A stretch of DNA of 33,190 nucleotides, from the NCBI GenBank assembly GCA_964461335.1, contig CAYWTY010000010.1, positions 1 to 33,190 of the forward strand. The letters run 5' to 3'. The DNA comes from JAKJBL01 sp964461335. Lineage in GTDB: Bacteria; Bacillota; Clostridia; Christensenellales; CAG-138. A program made the position numbers and the translations under genes. Shown here piece by piece: positions 23,220-31,769 of this stretch. Within the stretch, counting starts at the first letter, position 1; each line of letters starts with the position of its first letter. Below the pieces are notes generated by a model. The model made no database searches and was not told where the DNA came from. It saw only the letters and a program-made list of their open reading frames with translations.

Positions 23220-24866
23220 TTGTCCAATATACCTGAACATGAAGCAGCCTTTGAAGAAGCAGGCAGCAAGCAACCCTGTTCAGATAGTGCATGGTATTTA
23301 TTTGAGTATGAAGAAGATGGCGTTTACCTTAAACTTGTAAAGCAGGCGCTTGCTGGCTCACAACTTACGCCTGAACTCGTGCTTTTTGACCTAAAGCGCA
23401 GGGGGCTCAAGCCAAGCAACCCGGGTCAGCTTATTTACCGTATGCGCATGGGTGAAAAGCGAATTCGCATATGCGACTTTACAGAGCCCCAAAGTGCTGA
23501 TGCAGCTGCTTTTGTTTCAGTTAGCAAGGATGAGCTTAGCGCATATATGCAGCTGCTCCCCCCTGTTAATGACGGTGGCATAGACTCTGAAGCTATTTAT
23601 AAAGCTATTGAAGAGGATTGGTCTATTAGTTTCGGGCTTAATAAAAGTGAACTCCTATTAGCAATAAATGAGCAGCGCTGCTTTGAGGCAGTGCTTATAG
23701 CAAAAGGCAGACCTCCTGAAAAGGGCAAAGACGGCGAGCTTGTGTTTCACTTTAGAACAAAGTTTGACTATGCGCCAAACTTGCGCAAAGACGGCAGTGC
23801 AGATTATAGGGAGCTTGATGTATTTGAGGATATTCTAGAGGGCAATGTGCTTGTAGAGAGTATCCCGCCAACTGAAGGCATTGAGGGTCTTACAGTACGA
23901 AGCAAGCCCCTCCCGGCAGCAAAAGGCAGGGAGTTTCCACTACCACGCGGTGTAAATGTAAGGGTTTCAGACGATGGCAGGAAGCTTCTTGCAACAAAAA
24001 GCGGCAGGGTGGATTATATAGGGAGCCGCATTATTGTTTCAGATGTATACAAAATTAATGGCGACATGGACATGAGCGTTGGCAATATAAAGTTTAACGG
24101 CAATGTGATTGTCTTTGGCAATGTTATAGCTGGCCTTACGCTTGATGCTTCTGGCGATGTGGAAATCCTCGGCATGGTTGAAGCTGCAACAGTTATTGCA
24201 GGCGGCAACATTATTATTAAAGGCGGCATCCAGGGCATGGACAGAGGCATGCTTAATGCAGGCGGAAATGTAATTTCGCGCTTCATAGAACGAAGCGAGG
24301 TTATATCAGGCAAAAGTGTATTTGCAGACTATATTACATATTCGACTGTTACAGCGCAGGAATCAGTAATTATGAAAGGCAAATTTGCGAGAATAATTGG
24401 CGGGCTCACGCGGGTAGGCAGCCAGGTGTATGCAAAAACCATAGGCACCCCATCAGGAGATGCAACTGTTCTTGAAATAGGCGCATCCCCAAAAAGCAGG
24501 CAGGCGCTTGTTGAGCATGAGAACCAACGCAATGAACTTAACCGGAAACTCGAAAGAATAGTAAGTTATCTTAGGATGCCTGTAGGCAAAAGCGAAGCCC
24601 CTGAACGCCTCGCACTAAGAACAAGATACTTAAGCGCACAGGATGCGCTCCTAAAAGAGCTTGAGGCGCTTTCTGAAAAAATAAATATCCTTAAGGCTGA
24701 AGTTGATAAAAGCTCTCACGGCAGGGTACATGCGAGCGAGCAGGTATACCAAGATGTTAAGCTGACTATTGATTTTGCAACAACAACAACAAAGGACAGC
24801 ATTCCGTTTGTTACATTTAAACAAAGGGATGGTGCAGTTGTCTTTACCTCTTATGAAGCAGACTAG
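23220..24866 (+). CDS. FapA family protein (DUF342)
   Basis: A 548-residue protein of the FapA/DUF342 family, often found in flagellar loci and thought to act as a polymer- or cell-wall-associated accessory. An N-terminal region of about 130 residues precedes the DUF342 core with NGNVIVFGNVIAGLTL, GDVEILGMVE, AGGNIIIKGGIQG and FADYITYSTVTAQESV (a right-handed beta-helix-like repeat). It is followed by a coiled coil at about 440-510 (RNELNRKLERIVSYL, LLKELEALSEKINIL). The start is TTG 23220, with GGAGG 8 nt upstream; longer in-frame starts overlap fliA and are not needed. It comes 19 nt after fliA and 18 nt before the small basic gene. Its precise role is not established. Confidence 0.9.
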   Translation: MSNIPEHEAAFEEAGSKQPCSDSAWYLFEYEEDGVYLKLVKQALAGSQLTPELVLFDLKRRGLKPSNPGQLIYRMRMGEKRIRICDFTEPQSADAAAFVSVSKDELSAYMQLLPPVNDGGIDSEAIYKAIEEDWSISFGLNKSELLLAINEQRCFEAVLIAKGRPPEKGKDGELVFHFRTKFDYAPNLRKDGSADYRELDVFEDILEGNVLVESIPPTEGIEGLTVRSKPLPAAKGREFPLPRGVNVRVSDDGRKLLATKSGRVDYIGSRIIVSDVYKINGDMDMSVGNIKFNGNVIVFGNVIAGLTLDASGDVEILGMVEAATVIAGGNIIIKGGIQGMDRGMLNAGGNVISRFIERSEVISGKSVFADYITYSTVTAQESVIMKGKFARIIGGLTRVGSQVYAKTIGTPSGDATVLEIGASPKSRQALVEHENQRNELNRKLERIVSYLRMPVGKSEAPERLALRTRYLSAQDALLKELEALSEKINILKAEVDKSSHGRVHASEQVYQDVKLTIDFATTTTKDSIPFVTFKQRDGAVVFTSYEAD

Positions 24867-24884
24867 GCAAGGAGGTGGAATGCT

Positions 24885-25181
24885 TTGTCAATTCAGGGTA
24901 TAGGGGCGAAAATTGCAGTTCATAAAGCAACGGATTTAAGCAAGGACGCAAGCAGCCAGCAAAAAAGCGGGGAGCTTATGCAGTCAAGCTTAACACGCAA
25001 AACTAACGTTGAAACTGCTGCTCTAAGCCGCCAGGTACAGGATGTTTATGAGCCGTCAAGTGCAGTAATTACGCGTGAAAACGAAAAGAAGGACAAACGA
25101 AGGCAAAAGCAAAAGAAGGAAAAAAAGGAACGCCCAAATGAGGCTGCAAACACGCAGCATAAACTCGACATAAGCATATGA
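24885..25181 (+). CDS. Small basic conserved protein of clostridial flagellar operons
   Basis: A 98-residue protein, Gln/Ser-rich at first and strongly basic at 60-85 (ENEKKDKRRQKQKKEKKER), ending KLDISI. A similar plan (a charged Lys/Arg block followed by a short DIxI tail) is known to me from small proteins in flagellar operons of Clostridia, next to fapA- and swrB-like genes; the function is unknown. The start is TTG 24885, with GGAGGTGG 7-9 nt upstream; an overlapping ATG at 24880 is out of frame. No membrane segment is present. Confidence 0.72.
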   Translation: MSIQGIGAKIAVHKATDLSKDASSQQKSGELMQSSLTRKTNVETAALSRQVQDVYEPSSAVITRENEKKDKRRQKQKKEKKERPNEAANTQHKLDISI

Positions 25182-25234
25182 AAGGAGCAGCCTGAAAGCA
25201 AAAGTATATTTAACAGGCTTACGGCGCAAAATTA

Positions 25235-25747
25235 ATGGACTATACCTACTATTTATTTGCGGCTTTTGTATTTGCGCTTATATGCGCAACTTTATATTTA
25301 AACTACAAGCTCAAAACCCCTAAAAATATCTCCTCACCTGCAAAGGTACTTGAGGACGCTTCAGAAAAGGAAATGCGCCTTCTCAAGCTGTACCAAAACC
25401 TTGAGGAAGCTATGCACAACCTTGAGGATGAAATAGCCGACTCTAAAAAAGAAATGCTCAAGCTCAATGAAGAAGCAGCAGCTATGTTCGAAAGCTGCAA
25501 AAAACTCTGCTCGGATATTAAGGCGGAACAACTATATGAGGAACCACCTCAACAGGCGACTGTACGAAAAGATTATACAACCTACGCAGAAAGAAAGCTT
25601 GCTTCATCAAAGAAGAAGAGCACGCGCGAATCTATAAGCGAGCTTTTGGCAAACGGCTACAACACAGAAAAAATAGCGCGTGAACTTTCCATATCCGAAG
25701 GTGAAGTAGAGCTTGCAAAAGGGCTTGTAAAAGAACAGAAATTTTAA
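25235..25747 (+). CDS. SwrB/YlxL-like membrane protein (DUF6115 type)
   Basis: A 170-residue single-pass membrane protein. The membrane helix is at about 3-24, followed by a coiled-coil region (40-95, KEMRLLKLYQNLEEAMHNLE) and a C-terminal DNA-binding-like helix pair (SISELLANGYNTEKIARELS, then ISEGEVELAKGL). This architecture matches YlxL/SwrB, encoded after sigD in Bacillus subtilis and implicated in activating the basal body export gate. Here it also follows the sigma-28 gene by two genes. The ribosome site before ATG 25235 is weak, so the start is uncertain; AAGGAG at about 25181 is 50 nt away. Confidence 0.72.
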   Translation: MDYTYYLFAAFVFALICATLYLNYKLKTPKNISSPAKVLEDASEKEMRLLKLYQNLEEAMHNLEDEIADSKKEMLKLNEEAAAMFESCKKLCSDIKAEQLYEEPPQQATVRKDYTTYAERKLASSKKKSTRESISELLANGYNTEKIARELSISEGEVELAKGLVKEQKF

Positions 25748-25755
25748 AAATAAAC

Positions 25756-25782
25756 TAAAGTTTCGGGCTAATCTGACGATGT
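25756..25782 (+). promoter_or_regulatory. Sigma-28-like promoter for flgF-flgG-yvyF-flgM-flgN-flgK-flgL
   Basis: TAAA (25756-25759), exactly 15 nt, then GACGATGT (25775-25782) match TAAA-N15-GCCGATAT with two mismatches in the -10. The flgF start is about 45 nt downstream. No other promoter of comparable quality was seen before csrA, so this unit may run to the terminator at 32459. Confidence 0.72.
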
Positions 25783-25827
25783 AATAGATAGCGGGATCAG
25801 AATATTTTAACGCCTGCTGGAGGTTCT

Positions 25828-26577
25828 ATGCTCAGAAGCCTGTATTTATCTGCAACGCATATGCTTGTGCAGAGAAGAAAAGTAGATGTAATAACGAACA
25901 ATATCGCGAATATGGATACTGCCGGCTACAAGGCTGACAAGCTGGTTTCCCGTTCGTTTAAGGATATGCTTTTGGTTCAAACAGGCAAATCATCTGCTAA
26001 CAGCTTAACAGGGCCGCTTAACACAGGAGTGCATATTGATGAGCTTATTACCTCATTTAAAGAAGGAAGCCTTGAACCCACAGGCAGAACTCTTGATTTT
26101 GCAATAACAGGTGACGGTTTTTTCGCAATTTCTACTTTGGCAGGTGAGCGCTATACTCGAAACGGCGCCTTTACGCTTAATAACGAGGGGTACCTTGTTA
26201 CAGCTGATGGCAGCCGCGTTTCAGGTACATCAGGCTTTATTCAGCTTGACTCCCCTGAGTTTTCCATTGATGAGCTTGGCAATGTAATAAACGCGCAAGG
26301 CGAAACTGCAGGCACGCTCAAACTTGTAAGCTTTGACGATAAGAGCGGCCTAAGCAAAATGGGTGATGGGCTTTTTATTAACCGCAGCAATCAAGCTCCC
26401 AAGGCTTCAACCGAAGCTAAGGTACTCCAGGGGTTCCTCGAAACCTCAAACACAGATGCAGCAAATGAAATTTTCGAGCTTATGGCAGCCTCAAGAACAT
26501 ATGAAACAAGCCAGAGGGTTGTACGGATGCTCGATGAGTCGCTTTCAAAAGCAGTTAACGAGATAGGAAGGGTATAA
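25828..26577 (+). CDS. Rod/hook basal-body protein, FlgF/FlhO type
   Basis: A 249-residue rod-family protein. N-terminal VITNNIANMDTAGYKADKL and C-terminal FETSNTDAANEIFELMAASRTYETSQ (split as SNTDAANEIFELMAASR and TYETSQRVV) are the family hallmarks. The middle carries ITGDGFFAI, RNGAFTLNNEGYLVT. In Bacillota two such paralogs occur in tandem (flhO, flhP) and make the distal rod. The exact FlgF/FlgG correspondence cannot be settled by eye. The start has GGAGG 5 nt upstream. It is followed 6 nt later by a second paralog; identity between them is low, so this is not an assembly duplicate. Confidence 0.9.
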   Translation: MLRSLYLSATHMLVQRRKVDVITNNIANMDTAGYKADKLVSRSFKDMLLVQTGKSSANSLTGPLNTGVHIDELITSFKEGSLEPTGRTLDFAITGDGFFAISTLAGERYTRNGAFTLNNEGYLVTADGSRVSGTSGFIQLDSPEFSIDELGNVINAQGETAGTLKLVSFDDKSGLSKMGDGLFINRSNQAPKASTEAKVLQGFLETSNTDAANEIFELMAASRTYETSQRVVRMLDESLSKAVNEIGRV

Positions 26578-26583
26578 AGCACC

Positions 26584-27351
26584 ATGATGCAGGGAATGTT
26601 CAGCGCAAAAAGTGCAGTACTCGCGCAGCAGCGCAGGCTTGATACAATTGCAAACAATCTTGCAAACATTAACACAACCGGCTTTAAGGCAAGCAGGGTA
26701 GACTTTAAAGATACGCTCTACACAACCCTGCACAGGCCTGTAGAACCCCAAAATGCGGCGCTTCGCTCTGGCAGCGGGGTTTTGGTAAGTGCAACGCTGC
26801 GCTCGTTTCTAGTAGGCACACCTGTGCAAACAGGAATAGGCTTAGACTTTTGCTTAACAAGAGACGGCTTCTTTACAGTACAAAACGGGCAGGGAGAGAA
26901 GCTTTACACAAGAGACGGCAGTTTTGCAGTTTCAAGCGAAAGCGGCGGGCGGTATTTAGTTACATCTGACGGGTTTTATGTAACAGATTCATCCGGGAAC
27001 CGCATTACGCTCCCTGAGAGGGATATTTCAAACATGAAGCTTAATGCAAACGGCAGCTTAGCAATAGGCACAGATGAACCCTTTGCAACGCTCGGAATTG
27101 TATCGTTTAAAAACAACGGCGGTCTTATGGCTATGGGGAAGAACTGCTACATGGAAACAGATGCATCCGGTAAAGCAGAGCAAATAGAAGCGCCAGAAGT
27201 CCAGCAGGGGTTCCTTGAAAGCTCAAATGTAGACTTAAGCGAGGAAATGACAAAGCTCATACGCAGCCAAAGAGCGTTTAGCTTTGCTGCAAGGGCGCTT
27301 ACAACAGTTGATGAAATGCATGCAATGGCAAACAACATGCGCACAAACTAA
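26584..27351 (+). CDS. Rod/hook basal-body protein, FlgG/FlhP type
   Basis: A 255-residue second rod paralog: N-terminal DTIANNLANINTTGFKASRV, middle LTRDGFFTVQNGQGEKLYTRDGSF (two pieces, DGFFTV and LYTRDGSF) and C-terminal ESSNVDLSEEMTKLIRSQRAF. The last pattern (SNVDLSEEMTKLI) is the FlgG hallmark, so it is more FlgG-like than the preceding gene. The start is ATG 26584 or the adjacent ATG 26587. It lies 15 nt before yvyF. Length is typical. Confidence 0.9.
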   Translation: MMQGMFSAKSAVLAQQRRLDTIANNLANINTTGFKASRVDFKDTLYTTLHRPVEPQNAALRSGSGVLVSATLRSFLVGTPVQTGIGLDFCLTRDGFFTVQNGQGEKLYTRDGSFAVSSESGGRYLVTSDGFYVTDSSGNRITLPERDISNMKLNANGSLAIGTDEPFATLGIVSFKNNGGLMAMGKNCYMETDASGKAEQIEAPEVQQGFLESSNVDLSEEMTKLIRSQRAFSFAARALTTVDEMHAMANNMRTN

Positions 27352-27366
27352 TGTGGAGGCAAAAGG

Positions 27367-27789
27367 TTGGGCATACAAGTTAAGCAATGCAAAGACTGTA
27401 ATAAACTATTTCACTCGTTTGGAGGCGATCTTTGCCTTGAATGCAGCGAGAAGGTTGACGGCTATTTCCGGCAAGTGAGGGATTATCTTTACGCTCACCC
27501 TGATGCTGGTATACTCGAAGTAACTAAAAATACAGGTGTAGAGGAAAGTTATATACTCTCGTTTTTAAAAGAAGAGCGGCTTTCGCTTAATAAAGAAAGC
27601 GAGTATATAAAATGCGAACAATGTAAAAACCCTATAACCTCAGGCAGGCTCTGCAGCGCCTGCAAAGAAAGACTCTCAACAATGCTTGATACAGTAGTAA
27701 TGCCCGAAAAGAAAGACCAAAAGCCTAAGCAAAAGAGCAGCTTAAGAAGCGGGCCTGGCAAACTCCATTTAAAATACGGCGATGACTAA
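27367..27789 (+). CDS. YvyF-type flagellar operon protein (zinc-ribbon)
   Basis: A 140-residue protein with four CxxC pairs: CKDC and CLEC in the first 25 residues, CEQC and CSAC in the second half, suggesting two zinc-binding knuckles. It also has a short helix-turn-helix-like stretch (ILEVTKNTGVEESYILSFL) between them. The family is called YvyF and sits upstream of flgM in Bacillota; the function is unknown. The start is TTG 27367, with GGAGG 8-9 nt upstream. It is followed 17 nt later by flgM, as in Bacillus subtilis. Confidence 0.9.
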   Translation: MGIQVKQCKDCNKLFHSFGGDLCLECSEKVDGYFRQVRDYLYAHPDAGILEVTKNTGVEESYILSFLKEERLSLNKESEYIKCEQCKNPITSGRLCSACKERLSTMLDTVVMPEKKDQKPKQKSSLRSGPGKLHLKYGDD

Positions 27790-27806
27790 CTAAAGGCGGT
27801 GATAAT

Positions 27807-28085
27807 ATGCGGATCAACTCAATTCCCCCAAAGGAGCTTTACAGCTCGTATATGTGCACAAGAAACGTGCAGCTTAAAACACCAACAGGCAAGCTTGGGG
27901 TGGATAATGCAGAAATCTCCCAAGGCGCAAAAACCTTCTCTGCAACTCTCAAAACTGTTAAAGAGGCGTTTTCAAAGCCTGAAGCAGCAAGAAGCGAGCG
28001 TATAGCGGAGCTTAAAAGCCAAATTGAGCAGCAGACCTATTTCGTGCCTGCTCATAAAATTGCAGATAAGATACTCGATAAATAG
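27807..28085 (+). CDS. flgM: Anti-sigma-28 factor FlgM
   Basis: FlgM binds sigma-28 until the hook is finished, then is exported. The 92-residue protein has a flexible N-terminal half and the inhibitory C-terminal helices with RSERIAELKSQIEQQTYFV, then PAHKIADKILDK, the family pattern. GGCGGTGAT lies upstream of ATG 27807. It is placed between yvyF and flgN, the standard Bacillota order, and inside a unit that itself has a sigma-28-like promoter, giving negative autoregulation of the late genes. Confidence 0.95.
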   Translation: MRINSIPPKELYSSYMCTRNVQLKTPTGKLGVDNAEISQGAKTFSATLKTVKEAFSKPEAARSERIAELKSQIEQQTYFVPAHKIADKILDK

Positions 28086-28118
28086 CGCCATAAGCAGCTC
28101 TGTATGGAGGTAAATGGT

Positions 28119-28613
28119 TTGGAAAACTGTGCTGGAGAACTTGTTTGCGCTGTAAAAGGTGAAATGGAAATTTACATAAGCCTTTTGCAGTATGCAATAC
28201 AAAAGAAGGAAGCTTTAGTAAACAACGACTTGGATGAGCTTAATATACTCGTTAAGCATGAAAGCGAGTCTCTTGTAAGGCTTAAAAGCGCAGCTCTAAA
28301 CAGAGAAGCCCTTTTTGCCAAGCAAGCTGAAGAAGGCTGCACCAGGGTCGATTTTGATTATATAACTAAAACGTTGCCCCAAAATGAGCGGGAACAAATG
28401 GAAGAGCTCGGGGTTAGATACAGAGAACTTGTGCAGGAGTTGAGTTTAGTAAACGCGCTAAACCAAAAACTGCTTCAAACTCAACTTCAATACACTACGT
28501 TCTGCCTTGACCTTCTCACTGAGACTTCACCAATAGGCGGAACATATTGCAGCACAGGGCAGCTTAAGCTGCACAAGGGCGAGAAACGAACACTTATTGA
28601 CAAGGAAGCGTGA
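28119..28613 (+). CDS. flgN: FlgN family chaperone
   Basis: FlgN-type chaperones bind the hook-filament junction proteins FlgK and FlgL. The 164-residue protein is helical, with family-like stretches LVCAVKGEMEIYISLLQYA and KKEALVNNDLDELNIL. The start is taken as TTG 28119 because GGAGG at 28106-28110 is 8 nt upstream; the in-frame ATG at 28104 overlaps that very site and has none of its own. It follows flgM and precedes flgK by 6 nt, as expected. Confidence 0.9.
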   Translation: MENCAGELVCAVKGEMEIYISLLQYAIQKKEALVNNDLDELNILVKHESESLVRLKSAALNREALFAKQAEEGCTRVDFDYITKTLPQNEREQMEELGVRYRELVQELSLVNALNQKLLQTQLQYTTFCLDLLTETSPIGGTYCSTGQLKLHKGEKRTLIDKEA

Positions 28614-28619
28614 AGCATT

Positions 28620-30143
28620 ATGTCGTTTTATGGGCTTGAAATCGCAAAATCCGCTATCTTTATCAGCCAGAAGGCTGTAAATTTAGCAGGGCATAATATT
28701 GCAAACGCAAGCACAGCTGGCTACACCCGCCAAAGGATTACAGCAGTTGCGCTTGATGCAGCTGATTTTTCGGGCCGCTATGCACCGCTGCAAAAAGGCG
28801 GAATAGGCGCAGGCGCGCATATTAAAGCAGTTGACCAGCTTCGAAACTCTTATATAGACCGTGCATTGCGGCAGGAATATTCAGATGTGGGGCGTTTTTC
28901 AACGAGAACTGACGAGCTTGAATATATAGAAGCGATATTTAACGAAGTCCGCGGCCGGGGCATATCCGGCACACTTGCTGAGTTTTTCAACAGCATTCAG
29001 GAGTTTTCAAAGGATCCTGTAAGCAAGGAAATCCGAACAGATGTGCAGCAAAACGCAATTAAGCTTACAGAGTCATTCAACCACTATTATAAACAGCTTT
29101 CTGAGCAGCAGTCTGTAATGAACGAGTCGCTTAAAATGGCATCCGAACATGTTACAGGCATTCTTTCAACAATCGCAGCCTATAACAAGAGCATATACTC
29201 TTACGAGCTTGGCGGGGAGCGCTCAAACGATATGCGCGATAAACGCAACCTGCTCCTTGATGAACTAAGCGAGTATCTTGAAATAGAATATTACGAGGAT
29301 TCTTCAGCTAAGCTTACTGTTTCTGCAGGCGGGGACTTACTCGTGAGCCATACGGATTATTTTTCGCTTACAACAATAGCTGACCAAGTGGGCGCAGTCA
29401 CTGGCACACCGGGGTTTTACAGGCTCTGCATAGATGGCACTGACGATGGCACAGGCGCACCCCTTGAGCTCCAATATAAAAGCGGGAAGCTCTACGCGTA
29501 CAAGGAGCTGCGCGATGGCAACAGTGCAACTGACATTGGCATACCTCACCTTATAAACAACCTGAATAAGCTCGCAAGGGGGCTTGCAGAGCAGTTTAAC
29601 ATAGCCCATGAAGCAGGCTACACAATACCCCATGGCGCAACACCCTCACAAACAGGTGTGCGGATGTTCTCTGTTCCGCTTGATGCATTTGGCCAGCCTG
29701 ATTATTCCGCTTTAAATGCAGGCAACTTTAGCCTTAGCTTAGATGTAATAAACGATGTATATAAATTTGCGGGAAGCAACACATTTATTGATAACTCTTC
29801 AAGCAACCCGGAGCTTGGCAACAACTTAAACGCGCTGAGCCTTGCTGCGCTTACAAGCGCTGAAAATATGCTCGAAGGCGCAAGCTTTGAGTCCTTCTTA
29901 AAAGGCGTTGTGCTTGAAATAGCAATTGAGAGCAGCCGCTCAAAGAGCATGCTCACAGGCCAGCAGGCAGTCGTAAACAATTTAGAGACTAGGCGCGAGT
30001 CGGTTTCAGGAGTTTCGATTGATGAAGAAATGGTTGTAATGATGAGATATCAGCACATGTTTTCAGCAGCCTCACGCGTAATTAACGCAATAGATGAGGC
30101 GCTTGACAAGCTCATTAATGGCACAGGCCTTGTCGGCAGGTAA
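28620..30143 (+). CDS. flgK: Hook-filament junction protein FlgK (HAP1)
   Basis: FlgK is the first junction protein between hook and filament. The 507-residue protein has the N-terminal rod-type motif AGHNIANASTAGYTRQRI and the C-terminal SGVSIDEEMVVMMRYQHMFSA, followed by RVINAIDEALDKLI. Its central region with ISGTLAEFFNSIQEFSKDP is typical. The ribosome site is weak, so translation may be coupled to flgN, 6 nt upstream. Length is slightly shorter than the enterobacterial protein, as is usual for Bacillota. Confidence 0.96.
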   Translation: MSFYGLEIAKSAIFISQKAVNLAGHNIANASTAGYTRQRITAVALDAADFSGRYAPLQKGGIGAGAHIKAVDQLRNSYIDRALRQEYSDVGRFSTRTDELEYIEAIFNEVRGRGISGTLAEFFNSIQEFSKDPVSKEIRTDVQQNAIKLTESFNHYYKQLSEQQSVMNESLKMASEHVTGILSTIAAYNKSIYSYELGGERSNDMRDKRNLLLDELSEYLEIEYYEDSSAKLTVSAGGDLLVSHTDYFSLTTIADQVGAVTGTPGFYRLCIDGTDDGTGAPLELQYKSGKLYAYKELRDGNSATDIGIPHLINNLNKLARGLAEQFNIAHEAGYTIPHGATPSQTGVRMFSVPLDAFGQPDYSALNAGNFSLSLDVINDVYKFAGSNTFIDNSSSNPELGNNLNALSLAALTSAENMLEGASFESFLKGVVLEIAIESSRSKSMLTGQQAVVNNLETRRESVSGVSIDEEMVVMMRYQHMFSAASRVINAIDEALDKLINGTGLVGR

Positions 30144-30194
30144 AGGTGCCTTGGGCGCTTAGGGGTAGCTTTTTACAAGCTGAAAGGAGAGTTT

Positions 30195-31127
30195 ATGCGC
30201 ATAACAAACGCAATGATTTCAAATTCATATCTTAAGAATTTGAACAACAACCTGACCGAGCTGGACAGATACCATAACCAGCTTGCTACGGGCAACAAGC
30301 TTACCAAGCTCTCTGACGACCCGATTGGCGTTATGAGCAGTATGCAGGTGCGCACAAAGCTCGGAAGGCTCACGCAGTATCAAAAAAACGTGGATACTGC
30401 AAAAGCTTGGCTCTCGCACACAGAGGGGGCGCTTAATGAGCTTAACCGCGTGCTACAGTCAGCATATGAAGCCTCTTTACAAGCCTCAACAGGTACCCTA
30501 AGCCAATCCGACAGGCGCGCTATTGCAGAAGAGGTTAAGCAGCTGCGCGACCATGTGTTTATGCTTGGCAATACAAAGGTGGGCGACAAATACATATTTG
30601 GCGGCTACAACACTTCAAAGGCGCCCTTTGCGCTTGACCCTCTTACAGGTACATTAAACTTCAATGGTATAGACGCAACAGTCGCATCTTTAGAGCTTGA
30701 CGATGAAGCTGCAAAAACTCTAAGCTTTGAAATAGGGTTTGATATTACAATTGAAGCATCGCTAAACGGAGTTGAATTTTTAGGCGCAGGTGAGCAGAAT
30801 ATTTACCATATGCTAAACGGGCTTTATGATGCGCTTGAAAACGGCTCAGCACAAGATGCCTCAGGGTATATAGAGCGGCTTTTAAGCGCCCAGGAGAATG
30901 TTTTAGCAGAGCTTGCAGTAATCGGCGGTAAGTCAACAAGGCTCGATTTGCTCGAAAACAGATATGCAGAAGATGAGCTTAACTTTACCGGCATAAAATC
31001 CGCAGTAGAAGATACTGACCAGGCAGAAGCAGTTATGCAGTATAAAATGGCAGAGTCAGTTTATCTCTTTGCACTAAAGGTTGGCTCGAACATACTCCAG
31101 CCAACTTTACTGGACTACTTAAGGTAG
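30195..31127 (+). CDS. flgL: Hook-filament junction protein FlgL (HAP3)
   Basis: FlgL is the second junction protein, a flagellin relative. The 310-residue protein opens MRITNAMISNSYLKNLNNN and has LATGNKLTKLSDDPIGVMSS, the FlgL form of the flagellin D0/D1 motif. TQAEAVMQYKMAESVYLFALKVGSNILQPTLLDYL-type sequence closes it (AVMQYKMAESVYLFALKVG, LQPTLLDYL). AAAGGAG lies 8 nt upstream of the ATG. It lies 52 nt after flgK and 20 nt before yviE. Confidence 0.96.
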   Translation: MRITNAMISNSYLKNLNNNLTELDRYHNQLATGNKLTKLSDDPIGVMSSMQVRTKLGRLTQYQKNVDTAKAWLSHTEGALNELNRVLQSAYEASLQASTGTLSQSDRRAIAEEVKQLRDHVFMLGNTKVGDKYIFGGYNTSKAPFALDPLTGTLNFNGIDATVASLELDDEAAKTLSFEIGFDITIEASLNGVEFLGAGEQNIYHMLNGLYDALENGSAQDASGYIERLLSAQENVLAELAVIGGKSTRLDLLENRYAEDELNFTGIKSAVEDTDQAEAVMQYKMAESVYLFALKVGSNILQPTLLDYLR

Positions 31128-31146
31128 CGCGAAAGGAGGTATTGCA

Positions 31147-31737
31147 ATGAATGCACTTAATATTCATACTGAGCGCGCAGTAATTGAGATTATCTCTCAC
31201 CCTGCAAAGCTCACTATTCAAAACAACAAGCCTACTTTCAGCGCTAAGCATGAAATGCCTGAAATGCATGTTGAACGGAAGATGCCTGAGTTTAGCGTTG
31301 ACTGGAGTGCTGTGCATGCCTCCTCAGGCAAGCTAAGCCCTGTGAAAAAAACAAAAGAAGATGCGCTCAATGCAAAAAAGCACTCGCTTGAGTCAACAGC
31401 AGCAATTGTTGAACGCGGTGATATGCTTAAAAATGCCAATAACCCGAACGCAATAGCGCAAGCAGCTGTTTCTGTTACAGTTAGGGATATGCCTGAGCTT
31501 AATATAGGCCTTATGCCTGAGGAAAAGGCGCATATAGAGTGGGACCCGGGGTATTGCTCAATAGAGTGGACCAGCCCTGTGCTGCGCCTCGAATGGGACG
31601 ACTCCTTTATGCCTACCATAGAATGCGAGCCACATGCAATAGAAGTCAGGCTTAAGAACCGCCCTCTCGTGCAAATTAGGGTAAATGTTGAAAATATTCC
31701 AAACCCTATAGGCACAAGGGTAAGCCATGATATATAA
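31147..31737 (+). CDS. YviE-type protein (DUF6470 family)
   Basis: A 196-residue protein of the family found between flgL and fliW in Bacillota (YviE). Conserved features are the opening hydrophobic/Glu segments (LTIQNNKPTFSAKHEMPEM, an IxIxxxxPxxxIxx-like repeat) and the second half with a charged IEWDPGYCSIEWTSP and VRLKNRPLVQIRVNVE. No signal peptide or membrane segment is seen. AAAGGAGGT lies 8 nt upstream of the ATG. The function is unknown; position suggests a late-stage assembly or regulatory role. Confidence 0.85.
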   Translation: MNALNIHTERAVIEIISHPAKLTIQNNKPTFSAKHEMPEMHVERKMPEFSVDWSAVHASSGKLSPVKKTKEDALNAKKHSLESTAAIVERGDMLKNANNPNAIAQAAVSVTVRDMPELNIGLMPEEKAHIEWDPGYCSIEWTSPVLRLEWDDSFMPTIECEPHAIEVRLKNRPLVQIRVNVENIPNPIGTRVSHDI

Positions 31738-31769
31738 TAGAGCTGGGAAATCAAATTTGGAGGGAACCC

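Noticed and set aside
25828..27351. Tandem rod genes as an assembly duplication
   Set aside because: The two proteins share only family motifs and differ widely elsewhere; they are paralogs (flhO/flhP type).
30143..30194. Sigma-28 site between flgK and flgL (TAAA near 30141)
   Set aside because: The bases 15 nt downstream do not resemble the CGATA core of the -10.
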